The position numbers were made by a program, and so were the translations under genes. The notes beneath the pieces were generated by a model. It saw only the letters and a list, made by a program, of their open reading frames with translations, did no database searches and was not told where the DNA came from. From Streptomyces sp. ADI96-02 (lineage in GTDB: Bacteria > Actinomycetota > Actinomycetes > Streptomycetales > Streptomycetaceae), in contig NZ_ML123034.1 of the NCBI RefSeq assembly GCF_003846185.1, positions 1 through 64,000 of the forward strand: a stretch of DNA of 64,000 nucleotides, read 5' to 3'. This document shows positions 52,241 to 62,600 of the stretch, one piece after another (the first letter of the stretch is position 1; every line of letters starts with the position of its first letter).

Positions 52241-53173
52241 TCAGCCCCGGCCGGTGGCCAGCTCCTGGAGCCGGTCCTCCAACTGCGTCAGCGTGAGGTC
52301 GGCCGGGTTGGCCATGCCGGACAGGCTCATGATCCGCGAGAGATAGCGCTCGGCCTCCCCCTCCCCCTCGACGCACCGCGCGCCCTCGCTCTGTTCGAGG
52401 TACACGAAATCCGACAGCAGGGCGTCGGCGAACCGCAGATGCACGATCGGGTGCCCCACCGCACCGGTCATCCCCATCGACAGCGGGGCGATGTGCAGGT
52501 TGATGCGATGGCGCAGTTCCCCCTTGAGCAGGCCGATCAGGTGCTCGATCTGGCGGTACATCACCCCCGGGCTCCCCACCGGGCGACGCAGCACGTCCTC
52601 GTCCATGATCGCGACGAGGGCCGGCGGATCCTGCTCCCGGCAGAACATCCCGAGCCGGTTCACGCGCGCCCGTGCCCGCGCTCCGATCTCCCGCTGATCC
52701 AGATCCGGGAACCCGGCCCGCACCACGAGCTCGGCGTATTCGGCCGTCTGCAGCCAGCCGGGCACGAGCTGCGGTTCGTAGGACATGATCCGCTGGGCGG
52801 CCGGCTCCAGGGCGAGCAGCGGCTGCACCCAGCGGACGATGGCGTTCCCGTAGCTCTCCCAGGCGTCCGGCCGCTCGCCCTGTTCCGCGATCGACAGCAC
52901 GTGGGCCAGTTCCCGGCGGTCGGTGACGCCGCACAGGCGCAGCAGGGCGGTGGCGTGACCGCCGGTGTTCTCGGTCCGCTCGCCCTTCTCCAGCCGGCTC
53001 ACCGTCGGAGCGGACGTGCCGATGTTCCGGGCCGCTTCCTTGCCGGTGAGCCCGCTGCCGGTGCGGCAGCGCCGCAGGTGCTCCCCGAGAGCCCTGCGAT
53101 GCGCCGCCGCCCCGAGGTGAGGTCTGGGTGCGAAACCTCGTATGGAGAGGTCCTCCGTGTGCTGGCCAGTCAT
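52241..53173 (-). CDS. XRE-family regulator with DUF5753 domain (WhiJ-like), 310 aa
   Basis: This is a DNA-binding regulator. The XRE helix-turn-helix spans residues 27-85 (LGEHLRRCRTGSGLTGKEAAR, then TSAPTVSRLEKGERT). The DUF5753 ligand-type domain follows at about 110-300, with the usual QLVPGWLQTAEYA and a later VMYRQIEHL / INLHIAPLSMG pattern. The protein is of the WhiJ class, which controls development and antibiotic production in Streptomyces together with a DUF397 partner. ATG at 53173 follows AGGGGAGG. The DUF397 gene is immediately upstream on the same strand. Confidence 0.93.
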   Translation of the reverse strand: MTGQHTEDLSIRGFAPRPHLGAAAHRRALGEHLRRCRTGSGLTGKEAARNIGTSAPTVSRLEKGERTENTGGHATALLRLCGVTDRRELAHVLSIAEQGERPDAWESYGNAIVRWVQPLLALEPAAQRIMSYEPQLVPGWLQTAEYAELVVRAGFPDLDQREIGARARARVNRLGMFCREQDPPALVAIMDEDVLRRPVGSPGVMYRQIEHLIGLLKGELRHRINLHIAPLSMGMTGAVGHPIVHLRFADALLSDFVYLEQSEGARCVEGEGEAERYLSRIMSLSGMANPADLTLTQLEDRLQELATGRG

Positions 53174-53264
53174 GCCGATACCTCCCCTGGGCTCCCCGAT
53201 CAGGTGGTCAGTATGTCAGTGGGGGCACCGGGAAATCATGTACTGGCCAGGACCTCGCGAAAAC

Positions 53265-53498
53265 CTACAGGGCGAAGTCGAAATCACCGTCCTTCACGCC
53301 CCGGAGGAACGCCGCCATCTCCGCCGCGGTGTAGATCAGCGCGGGGCCCTCGGGGAACCGGGAGTTGCGTACGGCGATTTCTCCATCCTCCAGACGGGCG
53401 ACTTCCACACAGTTCCCAGCCGCGTTGCTCCGCGCGCTCTTGTGCCAGGCCGCACCGGGAATCGCCGCCGCGCTCATACCGTTGAGCTGCATCTTCAT
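53265..53498 (-). CDS. DUF397 protein, 77 aa
   Basis: This is a small partner protein of WhiJ-type regulators. The domain is intact: GAAWHKSARSNAAGNCVEVA, then IAVRNSRFPEGPALIYT and a final AFLRGVKDGDFD. The conserved WxKSSxS-x-x-NCVEV pattern is present as WHKSARSNAAGNCVEV. ATG at 53498 with GGAG five bases upstream is preferred to a GTG two codons earlier. Members bind or modulate the adjacent XRE regulator, in a toxin-antitoxin-like pairing in some studies. It is divergent from the ATPase gene. Confidence 0.93.
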   Translation of the reverse strand: MKMQLNGMSAAAIPGAAWHKSARSNAAGNCVEVARLEDGEIAVRNSRFPEGPALIYTAAEMAAFLRGVKDGDFDFAL

Positions 53499-53635
53499 CA
53501 CCACTCCAGATCATGTCGACTCCCCGGCGTACGCATTCCACGACCACTGAGAGGAACATCCGTACGACCGAGGCCGCTGAAATTTCAGCCGTACTTTCAG
53601 GAACGAGCATGAAGGCGGCAGGTAGCGGGACAGGA

Positions 53636-53652
53636 TGCGGTGAGTCACCGCA
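53636..53652. promoter_or_regulatory. 8+1+8 palindrome before the ATPase gene
   Basis: TGCGGTGAGTCACCGCA is a perfect palindrome around a single central base. It lies 21 bases before the ATG of the anti-sigma-type ATPase, in the region divergent to the DUF397/XRE pair, where the XRE regulator would be expected to bind. Confidence 0.6.
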
Positions 53653-53673
53653 CACGCCTGACGGGGAACGCCT

Positions 53674-54183
53674 ATGAACCATCCGCCGCAAGAGCCGGGC
53701 CCTCGGCACCGCCGCGGCCCGCACGCCGGACCGCAGGGACCGGCCGACCGGCTGCCACCCGGAACGCCCCCGTTCGCCGCTCACCGGATCGGCCCGACCG
53801 CCCTGTGCCTGAAGGACGCCCGGAGGTTCACCGCCGACGCGGTACGCCGCTGGGAACTCCACCCGGTGCGTGAGGACGCCGTACAGATCGCGTCGGAACT
53901 CGTCGCCAACGCCGTGCGCCACGGCCGCCGCCGCACCCCCTCGCCCGACGGAACACCTCCGACCGTGTGGCTCGCCCTCACCCGGCGCCCGCGCAGCCTG
54001 CTGTGCGTCGTCTACGACCCGGGCCAGCGCAGACCCCGCCTGACACCGCCCGCCATCCTGGCCGAGGACCATCGCGGGCTTCCCATCGTCGAAGCCCTCA
54101 GCGAGAGCTGGGGGTGGGGGCCCGCCGGGACCACCGGCAAGGCCGTCTGGGCCCGCCTCCCCCTGCCCCTCCCCACACGCTGA
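53674..54183 (+). CDS. ATP-binding protein, anti-sigma-type HATPase, 169 aa
   Basis: This is a small GHKL ATPase of the RsbW/SpoIIAB-like group. After a Pro/Gly-rich leader (1-35) comes ALCLKDARRFTADAVRRWEL, the N-box VQIASELVANAVRHGR (about residues 68-83), and the ADP-binding part with LLCVVYDPG and DHRGLPIVEALSESWGWG. The final KAVWARLPLP is typical. Members either hold a sigma factor or act with WhiJ-type regulators, as here. It is divergent from DUF397/XRE with a palindrome between them. Confidence 0.92.
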   Translation: MNHPPQEPGPRHRRGPHAGPQGPADRLPPGTPPFAAHRIGPTALCLKDARRFTADAVRRWELHPVREDAVQIASELVANAVRHGRRRTPSPDGTPPTVWLALTRRPRSLLCVVYDPGQRRPRLTPPAILAEDHRGLPIVEALSESWGWGPAGTTGKAVWARLPLPLPTR

Positions 54184-54336
54184 CGAGGGCCCGCCCGACG
54201 GAAAGCGGCGGCGAGGCAGCGAGACCGGGCTCCATCCGTGTCTCCGCTCCACAGATGCGCAAAGCCTCTCGTCCGCTCGCGCAGGACGCACCCGTCCGCG
54301 CGCCGCCGCGACGCCGTCACCGGCGCGCGGACGCGG

Positions 54337-54786
54337 TCAGCTTCGCCCTCGCCGTGTCCAGTGGGCCCGGCGCTGGAACCACGCCACGGGCGCCGCCGGG
54401 TCGCGGGAGGAGGCCGGGGTGCCGGTGGGGCGGTCGCCGGGGGGCGGGCTCTGTGCCTGCGGGGAAGTGTCGGCCGGGGGCGGCGACGTGGACTGCGGCG
54501 GGTGGAGGCCCTCCGTGGAGTAGCGGGTCGTCGCGATGGCGTCCACGAGCTGGCTCTCGGTGAAGCTCTCCGAGCCGGGCACATGGGGGACGAAGCCGAC
54601 GAGCACGCCTTCCTTGACGATCTCCGCGTCCAGTCCGGCCGCTCCGTCGACGTCCCACAGAGCCTCCATGCCCACGTCGAGGACGACACGGACGCCGAAC
54701 TCGTAGACCCCGGCCTCCACGACATGGGCCATCACATTACGGGCGCGCAGGGCCTCCACCACGCGACCGGCCCGTTCCGCGTCCAT
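54337..54786 (-). CDS. Hypothetical protein, 149 aa
   Basis: An N-terminal alpha/beta domain (1-92) begins MDAERAGRVVEALRARNVMA and continues with two acidic strands (YEFGVRVVLDVGMEALWDVD). The C-terminal third is Pro/Ser/Thr-rich and disordered. The start has a good ribosome site (AAGGAGAGG). It lies 57 bases downstream of the SPFH gene on the same strand and may be in its operon. No family is recognised. Confidence 0.72.
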   Translation of the reverse strand: MDAERAGRVVEALRARNVMAHVVEAGVYEFGVRVVLDVGMEALWDVDGAAGLDAEIVKEGVLVGFVPHVPGSESFTESQLVDAIATTRYSTEGLHPPQSTSPPPADTSPQAQSPPPGDRPTGTPASSRDPAAPVAWFQRRAHWTRRGRS

Positions 54787-54843
54787 GCCCCGTCGCCTCT
54801 CCTTCTCGTGCCCTCGTTCTCGTGCCTTCGCCGCTGGTGGGCG

Positions 54844-56064
54844 TCACTTGTTCTCGGGGGCGGCGCGCAGCGGGCGGCCGTCCGTCTTCGGCGGCACGGA
54901 CCGCTGGACGCCGTTGCTCTTCGGCGGCACCGACTGGTGGAGGGAGTTGAGGATGGCCAGTCCCTGGCCCACCACGCCCGCCGCGACCTCGTTGACCCCG
55001 TCCGTTCCGTTGAGCACCGTGAGTCTGGCCCCGGACATGCCCCGGGCCGCCGCCTCGGCCAGCGCCGGCAGCTTCTCCACCACCATGTTCGCCGCGATGA
55101 GCTCCTGGTTCCCGTCGCGGAGCGAGCCGGCGCGGGCGGTGTTGGCGTCGGCCTGGGCCTGCGCGAGCGTCCGCTCCGTATAGGCGGTTCCGTCGGCCTC
55201 GAACTTGGCGCGGTCCCGGCCCGCCTCGGCGAGGGTCCGCTGCCGGTACGCCTCGGCGTCGGCCGGACGCCGTACGTCAGCCTCCAGGTGCTGGGCCGCG
55301 AGACCGGCCTGGCGTTCGGCCAGCGCCGTCTGCTCCTCGATGACCTCCTGGGAGGCCCTGGCCAGGGCGAGCGGACCCGCCTGGGCGGCCCGCGCGTTGG
55401 ACTGCTCGGTCTCGGCCGTGAAGCCGGCCCGCTTGATCGCCGTGTCGCGTTCGTACTCCGCCCGGAGCGCCGCGGCCTGCTGCTCGCGCTCGGTCGCCTC
55501 CTGGTCGGCCTTGGCCTGCGCTATGCGCGCCTGACTGGCCACGGCAGCCGCGTGAGGGGCGGCGAGGTTGCTGATGTAGCCGGTGGCGTCCTCGATCTCC
55601 TGGATCTGCAGGGCGTCCACGACGATGCCGAGCTTCTCCATCTCGCCGTGACTGCCGGCCATCACTTCCTGGGCGACGCGGCTGCGTTCGCGGATGATCT
55701 GCTCCACGGTGAGTCCGCCGACGATGGAACGGAGGTGACCGGCGAAGATGCGGCCGACCAGCTCCTCCATCCGGTCCTGCTCCGACAGGAAGCGGCGGGC
55801 CGCGTTGGCGATGGACACCGCGTCGTCGCCCACCTTGAAGACGCACACGGCGCGGACGGTGAGGCGGATTCCCTGCTGCGTGACGCACTCCTCGGCTATC
55901 TCCGCCTCCTGGAGGGCGAGTGACAGCATGCGGGCCTTCTGTTTCACCGGAAGAACGAAACTCCCGTGCCCGGTGACGATGCGGAACTGCGTGTCCTGCT
56001 CCTGTCTCTTGGAGCCGGAGATGAGCATCGCCTCATTCGGGGCGGGAACGTGCCAGAACAACAT
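54844..56064 (-). CDS. SPFH/flotillin-like protein, 406 aa
   Basis: This is a membrane-scaffold-type protein. The SPFH (band 7) domain covers about 8-190: VPAPNEAMLISGSKRQEQ, then LTVRAVCVFKVGDD, SIVGGLTVEQIIRERS and LGIVVDALQIQEIED. A long Ala/Glu-rich flotillin coiled coil follows (about 195-330). The tail has an SVPPK duplication (SVPPKSNGVQ, RSVPPKTDG). No clear transmembrane helix is present; membrane contact may be through the N-terminal MLFWHVPAP. ATG at 56064 after AAGGTGG is chosen. The upstream small NfeD-like gene is its usual partner. Likely role: organising functional membrane microdomains. Confidence 0.9.
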   Translation of the reverse strand: MLFWHVPAPNEAMLISGSKRQEQDTQFRIVTGHGSFVLPVKQKARMLSLALQEAEIAEECVTQQGIRLTVRAVCVFKVGDDAVSIANAARRFLSEQDRMEELVGRIFAGHLRSIVGGLTVEQIIRERSRVAQEVMAGSHGEMEKLGIVVDALQIQEIEDATGYISNLAAPHAAAVASQARIAQAKADQEATEREQQAAALRAEYERDTAIKRAGFTAETEQSNARAAQAGPLALARASQEVIEEQTALAERQAGLAAQHLEADVRRPADAEAYRQRTLAEAGRDRAKFEADGTAYTERTLAQAQADANTARAGSLRDGNQELIAANMVVEKLPALAEAAARGMSGARLTVLNGTDGVNEVAAGVVGQGLAILNSLHQSVPPKSNGVQRSVPPKTDGRPLRAAPENK

Positions 56065-56134
56065 GAACGACCACCTTGCGCCTTCGTGGAACAAAGAAGA
56101 GGAGAAGAGCGGGGACCTCTCGGTCGGGGACGCC

Positions 56135-56347
56135 TCAGTCGGGCAGCGGTTCGACGATCACGGAGCGGGCCGAGAGCGTATCGGTCACCACGACCCGGAC
56201 CTGCTCGTCCACCGGCGTCGCCGACCAGGCGGCGTAAGCCTCCGATCCACCCCGGACGGCCACCAGAACCTCGCCGGCCCCGTCTCGCGGAATCGCCACA
56301 GTCACCTTTCCGATGGCACCGACAGGACTCTGCGCGGAATTGTCCAT
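56135..56347 (-). CDS. Small NfeD-like OB-fold protein, 70 aa
   Basis: This 70-residue protein reads as an OB-fold. It begins MDNSAQSPVGAIGKVTVAIP and ends VVVTDTLSARSVIVEPLPD, the pattern of the soluble C-terminal domain of NfeD. NfeD-type genes are regularly coupled to flotillins, and here it lies 70 bases upstream of the SPFH gene on the same strand. No membrane helix is present, so it is the short soluble form. ATG at 56347; an upstream extension of the frame lacks a start. Confidence 0.78.
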   Translation of the reverse strand: MDNSAQSPVGAIGKVTVAIPRDGAGEVLVAVRGGSEAYAAWSATPVDEQVRVVVTDTLSARSVIVEPLPD

Positions 56348-56686
56348 TGCACACGTGATCCCTCTCGCCGGCGAGGACGCAAAGGCACCCGCCCGTCTCC
56401 GCCGATCGAATGCCTCAGGTGATCTGGGCCCGAGCTTTCTCAGGGAGCGGGCAGGAGGGGCAGACGAGCATGAATGCTTTCGACCGCCTCCTTCACGTTC
56501 CACCGTACTCCGCGTCCTGGGCTGCGGCTCATCACTGGTGGAGTACGCGCCTCTCGGCGGCCCGGCGGGCCGCTGATCGGGGCGCTGCCGCGTCCACACC
56601 GCCGTTCGCGGTGCGGTGCCGCCCGGGGATCGGTCTCCGCTCCCTGCCGGAGACCTGCCGGGCGGCACCGCGTCACACCACCGTGG
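56348..56686. other. Intergenic region before the giant gene's 3' end
   Basis: No gene is present. The region holds the promoter side of the NfeD-like/SPFH operon (no clear boxes) and the large hairpin at 56613-56671. Confidence 0.65.
56613..56671. terminator. Large nested hairpin after the LamG gene
   Basis: GCGGTGCCGCCCGG and CCGGGCGGCACCGC form a 14-bp outer stem. An inner 8-bp stem, GGTCTCCG with CGGAGACC, lies inside it. The structure begins 16 bases past the stop of the minus-strand giant gene and is almost certainly its terminator. Confidence 0.88.
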
Positions 56687-59600
56687 TCACTCGGTGATGC
56701 CGTAGTAGTCGGCGAGGAACTGGGCGATCACGGTGGTGTGAGGGAGCAGCTGGGGGAGGTGGGTGGTGAGGGCGCCTCGGGTGGCGTTGGTGAGTTCGGC
56801 GAGTGAGCTGGTGGCGGTCGATGTGTAGGGGTCGAGGCGGCGGATGAGTTCGTAGTTGCTGGGGATGTCGATGTCGTGGAGGGCCTTGTCGAGTGGGGGT
56901 GTGGCGTTGGTGGGGATGGCGGGGAGGATGCGCGAGATGTAGGTGACGCGGTGGAGGATGCGCCAGCAGGGGGGTTTGGCGTCGCTCTGGCGGGCCTGCC
57001 GGAGGGCGGCTGCGGCGGCGTCGTTGCTGTTGGCGAGCCAGGTGGGGTCGGCGACCTTGTTGTAGAAGTCGTCGAAGTGGGTGGTGTCCTGGCCGAGGTA
57101 GAAGGTCATGAAGCGGTAGGCGTCGACCTTGCCGGGGGCGAGGAGGGGTTTGCCCTTGGCGTCGTACTGGGGTTTGCCGACAGGGTCGTACTGCTGGAGG
57201 TCGCGGTTGGGGTGGCACTCGACGTCGAGACTGTGGGTGCGGGTGGACTCCTTGGAGCGGTGGCGGGTGGTGGTCATGCCGCCGCCGACGGAGGCGTCGA
57301 GTTGGAAGCCGGCGCCGACTCCGGCGACTCCGAAGCCGATCTCCAGGCCCAGGGTGACGGAGCCGGAGAGGCTGTAGGAGCCGCCGGTGGTCTGGGTGAC
57401 GACGTCGACGGTGCCGGTGGTCTCGGCGAAGAAGCCGCCGTCGGCGGTCCAGACGTAGGTGTTGGCGATGTTGCGGTTGGCGAAGGCACTGGTGGCCTGG
57501 TCAGGCGGGTTCTTGTCCGGGGCCGGGGGCAGGGGGCCGGAGAAGGACTCCAGGAGGCGCTTGGCGCGGTCCGCGGTGGGGTCGCTGTCGCCGGTGCTGG
57601 TGGAGACGTTGGTGTAGAAGCTCTCCAGTTCCTGGTGTTCGCGCAGGATACGGCGCTTGAGCGCGTACGCTTCGCGGGGTTTGAAGTAGCTGTGGTCGCC
57701 GCGCACGCTCGCGTTGGGATAGGCGGGGTCGAGAACCTTGCCGTGCTCGTCGAAGCCGACCGCCCCGTCGAGGGTGCCCTGCTTGGTGTACTGGGGGTTG
57801 AGGGGGAAGTCGACGATGTTCCAGTCCTTGGGAATGTCCGGGTTCGGCAGCATCCGGTACGCCACCAGCGCCCCGGAGTGGGCCAGCCGCAGGGCGTAGA
57901 CGTCGGCGGTCTCGGACTGGACGAGGGCGTAGCCGGTGTTGGCGGGTATGTAGCGGCGGCCGATCGCCTGGTTGAGGACCTTGGCCGGGTCTTCCCAGTG
58001 GCCGGCGAGGGCGGCGGAGGTCTCGCGTTCGGTGGTGGTGCCCTGGGAGACCGATGTCTCGTCCGTCCAGGCGTTGGAGAACTCGAAGCTGCCGCCGACG
58101 CGGAGCTTGACGTTGACACTGGCGAGGGGCTGGGCGGTGCCGATGCCGAGCGGGGCGGTGATCATGAGGATCTGGGCGTCGGTGTCGAGTCCGGCGGCGA
58201 TGTTGAAGGCGGTGTTGACGCTGCGTTCGGAGTCGGAGGAGAGGGTGGAGGTGACTTCCTCGGCCTGGCGGAAGGTCACGCTGGAGCAGCCCTCGGGCTC
58301 GTGGGTGGTGCCGGTGAGGTTCTCGGAGGGGACGGGGGGTGCGCCTTCGATGTAGCCGATGAGCTGGGGGTCGAACTGGACCTGGCTGACCCATTCGCTG
58401 ACCAGGTCGCCGACCTTGTAGCCGGTGGTGAGGTGCCAGGTGCCGTCGTTGGTGTGGGTGTAGGCGCGTTTGAGGACGCCGGTGGTCTCGCCGGTGGGGG
58501 TGTACTGGACGTCGGCGTACTCGGCGGCGGCCGGCGGGGTGGAGATGAGTTCGTGGAAGGGGGTGCGGACGCCGGCGAGGGCGGAGCGGACGCCGGCGGT
58601 GTCGGTGGAGACGGGTGCGGTGGACAGTGTGGTCTTGGGGCGGGTGGTGTCGGTGCCGATGTCGAGGTGGTTGCCGCGCAGGGACTGGTCGGCGGCGGCT
58701 TCGGCGGTGACGGTGGTCGAGGCGGCGTCGAAGGGCCAGTACCCGAGGAGGTCCTGTTTGTCGCCTTTGAGGCGGGTGAAGAGACTGTCGAGGACCTGCT
58801 CAGGAGTGCGGGCCGAGCGCCACAGCCGCACCTCCTCCAGGGCTCCGGCGTAGAAGTCGCTGTAGGCGCCGGCCTTCTTGAGGGCGGCGAGGGTGAGCTG
58901 GTCGTCGCCCCATTCGGTGAGGGGGTTGGTGGCGGGGATGTCGGCGGGAATGGGCAGGCCGTTGCGGTAGAGGGTGAAGGAGGACGCCTTCGGGTCGGGG
59001 TCGGTGGTCCAGCGGGCGCCCCGGAGCTTGAGGTCGTGGCCGCCGACGGCGTCGGTGGTGCTGTTGCCCTCGTTCTCCTCGAAGGTCCAGCGGGCGAGGA
59101 GGGCCTCGTCGCGGGGCTGGACCGGGTTGCCGAGCCAGTCGGTGTCCCGCGCCTTGCCCCAGATGCGGACCTCCCCGATGGCGCCGGTCAGCGGATAGCG
59201 GGTGCTGCCGTCCTGGGCGCGGCCGATCTCCAGCGGGCCGTTGTTGCCCCGGGGGCCGGGGCCGGTGTAGCGGGTGGTCCCGTAGTCGGTACCGTCGGCG
59301 AAGAACTGGATGTCCTGCCACTCCTCGACGTCCACCCGTTCGATGACATCGAGTTCCTGCTCGGTGGTGGTGCCGGAGGAGCCGGCGATGGGGAATTTGC
59401 GTTTGCCCTTGATCTCCTGGGTGGTGCGGCCGGCGCGGCGGACGACCGCGATCCGGTGGAAGCCCGCGGTCAGGGCGGTGGAGGAGGTGAAGCGTTTGAC
59501 GACGGGTCCGGGCTCCTCGAACGCGAACTCCAGCTTCCCGTTCGCCAGGACGGTGAGCTGGTAGGGGACGGTGCCGCCGGCTCCGTCGCTGAGCCGTCCC

Positions 59601-62600
59601 TTGGAGATGAGGCCCTGCCGGGTTCCGATGGCGTCGATCTTCGCGAAGACCTCGATGGTCAGGTCGCCGGCGATGTCCAGCTGATCGGCATCGGGGGTCT
59701 CGGCCCATGCGGACCCGTTGAACCGCAGGGCCCAGGACTGCTCGTACACGGCCGCGAGATGGGCCCATTCCCCGCCGGGGTAGCTGTCCCGTCCGGTGCG
59801 GGCCCGGTCGCCGACGGCGGCCTGGACGCGGTAGGAGGTGAGGGCGGAGTCGGCTGTTTCGGGGTTTCCCCACACACCGCCGTGCCGGTTGTTGCCGCTG
59901 ATGTCGGCGAACAGGAGCTGCCCGTCGCTGAACGCGGTGCCGAGGCGGGTCTTGTCGTAGATCCAGGCTCCGGTGAGTCCCGGCTCGCCGGCCCTGGCGC
60001 GGCGGAAGCGGTCGGCGTCGATGTCCGCGCCGGCCCGGGCCGTGTTCCAGGTCCGCAGTTCCGCGAGCCGCCCGGAGAAGCAGACGGTGGTGCCGGTGTC
60101 GGTGCGGCCCACGATGGTGCCCGGGCCGGCGGCGGGCAGTGCGGTGGCGGTGCGGCGGGTGACTTCCGCGCCGTCGCGGTAGATGATCTGCACTTTGGCG
60201 GTGCGGTCGAAGGTGACCGCCCAGTGGTGCCACTCCCCGTCGGTGGTGGCGGTGGGGGTGGTGAGGGTTTGCGCGGTGCTGCCGCTGCCGAAGCCGAAAC
60301 TGAATTTCCCGTCCGCGGCGAAGCCGATGGTCAGCCCATTGGCGCCGTTCGAGACGATCGTGTCGACGACGGTGCGGCCGGTGGCGCGCTTGAGCCAGCA
60401 CTCGATGGTGAAGTCCGTCTGGGCCGGGTCGACGCCGCTGAGCAGCATGGCGTCGTTGCTGCCGTCCAGCAGCATGCCGCCCGGGACGGGATCTCCGGGG
60501 GTCAGGGCGAGTGACGCCTTCGTCTGTTGGCGGTTGACGTGGAGGAGGCGGGCACGGGTGCCGGGGATCTTGCCGGGGTTGATCCATGCCTCGGTGGTCA
60601 GGTCCCCGGCCGGGGTGGTGACCTGGTCGAGCAGGCCGTCCGGCAGAGCGAGACGGTGCGCGGTGCCGTTGAACATGAACGCGCGGCCCGGGGAGTCCGC
60701 TCGCCAGCGGGAACCGTGTCCGGCCGTCCGGAGCGTGGCGGTGCCGTTGGCCACGGTCAGGTCTTCGCCGTCGGCGTTCACGGCCACCATCCGCGATCCG
60801 TATGCGAGGGAGGCCCCGGGGCGGGACGCGGTGGCGCGGACGGGGTCGTAGCGGATCAGCGACACCGGGGTCCCCGCGGGGATTCCGGCGGTCGGGGCGG
60901 GGGTGACGTTGACCGTGGTGTCCCCCTGGGCCACGGCGGCGGTCACCCGGTGGCAGGCACTGCCGACACGCAGGTATCCGGCGGCCGGCACCGCGAGCGA
61001 GCTCCCCGCGGCGAGGGTGATCCGGCCCTGTGCGGCGGACGCGACGGTGCCGACCGCGACCGGGGTCTCGGGCAGTCCGTTGAGTACGGCGGCCAGGTCT
61101 CCCGCCCGGCGCGGCACCCCGCTGAACACCTCGTTCTCGGTCCCCCGTGTGACTGTCACATCGCACAGGGAGGCGGCAGCGGTCCCGCTCGCGGTGTGGT
61201 CGGTGATGGTGACCGCCACCGTGTCCATCCCGATGGCCGGGTCCCGGGCGGTGAACAGCAGTGTCAGACCGCCCACGATGTGCTGCCGTGCCCCGCGCTC
61301 CACCAGGGTGTCCAGATAGGCTGCGAAGAACTGCCGGTTCACTCCCCGGAAGTAGAGCGCCACCCGCCCGGCCGCGCTGTCCGCGAGGAACGGGACCGTG
61401 TCCGTACGGGCGAACTTCAGCAGCGCGCCCGCACAGCCCAGACCGGCCGCGTCCAGCCCGATGTGCGGCATCGGCAGGACCAGGTTCGCCTCGCCCAGCA
61501 GACTGCTGCTCATCAGTGCCAGCAGTTCCCGCGCGGCCTTCAGCTCCGCCCTCTTCGCGGCCAGTTCTCCTCGCCGCAGGGCCAGCAGGCTGCGCGCGTC
61601 GGCCAACTGCTGGGTCGTGGCGGCGTACACCCCGAGGGGGTCGAAGGCGAGCTTCTCCAGGGCGAAGACCGTGGTGGCCGTGGTTCCGACGCGGAGGTAG
61701 AAGCCGCGGGCGCTTCTGAGGGTGTAGCCCCCGTTGCCGTCCGGGTAGGCCAGCCAGCGCGCCTCCGCCGGCAGGTTGGTGAGGGTGCGCTGCGCCAGGC
61801 TCAGCTGGTACTGCTGGCTGTCGGCCTCCCTCGAACCCTCCAGGACCCGGTTGCCGAGGTCGAGGCAGACGAGCGCCACCTCGAGATACCCCGACGAGCC
61901 GGCGCTTCCGGGGAAGGGCATCAGGTGCCACCGCTGCCGGATGCCCGCGACCAGGGTGTTCGGCAGTCTGGCCTCCAGGCAGGTGGTGCCGGGCTGGATC
62001 CTGAGCACCGCCGACCAGGCCCGCGGGTCCGCCTCCGCCTGGGCCAGCCGGCTCGCCAGTTCCGTCTCCTGGGCCTCCAGCTCGGTGACGTTCTTCGCGA
62101 GCGCCTCCTCCTCCCCTTCGAGACGGGTGACGAGGACCTGCTGGGCGGCGACCTTGTCGGCGGTCTCCTCCGCGGGCCGGCCGATCTCGCCGAGGGTGAC
62201 CGTGTCGGGGATGTCGGCGAGACGCCCGTCCCGCCCGACGCCGAAGTCGAGCGCCGCTATGCACGGCTCGGCGGTGGTGTCGCCGTCCGGGCGGGTGGGA
62301 AACGCCAGCAGGACACGGGCCTGGCGTTTGGCCGGCTGCGGATCCTCCAGATAGCCGGAGACCGACTTCTCCTGCTGGTAGTAGAGGGTCGCGGAGAGCC
62401 CGGCGACCGGGGTGCGGCCGGTGAGGGTGAAGCTGTCGCGGCGCACGCCGGGATGTTCGCCGACAGGGGCCTGGGAGGTCACCCACTGCGGAGGGTTGTC
62501 CAGGTTGGCGTGGGCGGCGGTATCGGTCTGGTCGTACGCCTTCGTCCCGGCCGCCTCGTCGAATCGGTAGTAGGCGAGCAGGCCCGGTTCGTTGCCGATC

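Noticed and set aside
56876-60514. A plus-strand open frame of about 1200 codons opposite the giant LamG gene
   Set aside because: Its product is an almost unbroken Gly/Val/Asp/Glu mixture without domains. It is the antisense shadow of a high-GC gene, while the minus strand shows clear LamG motifs.
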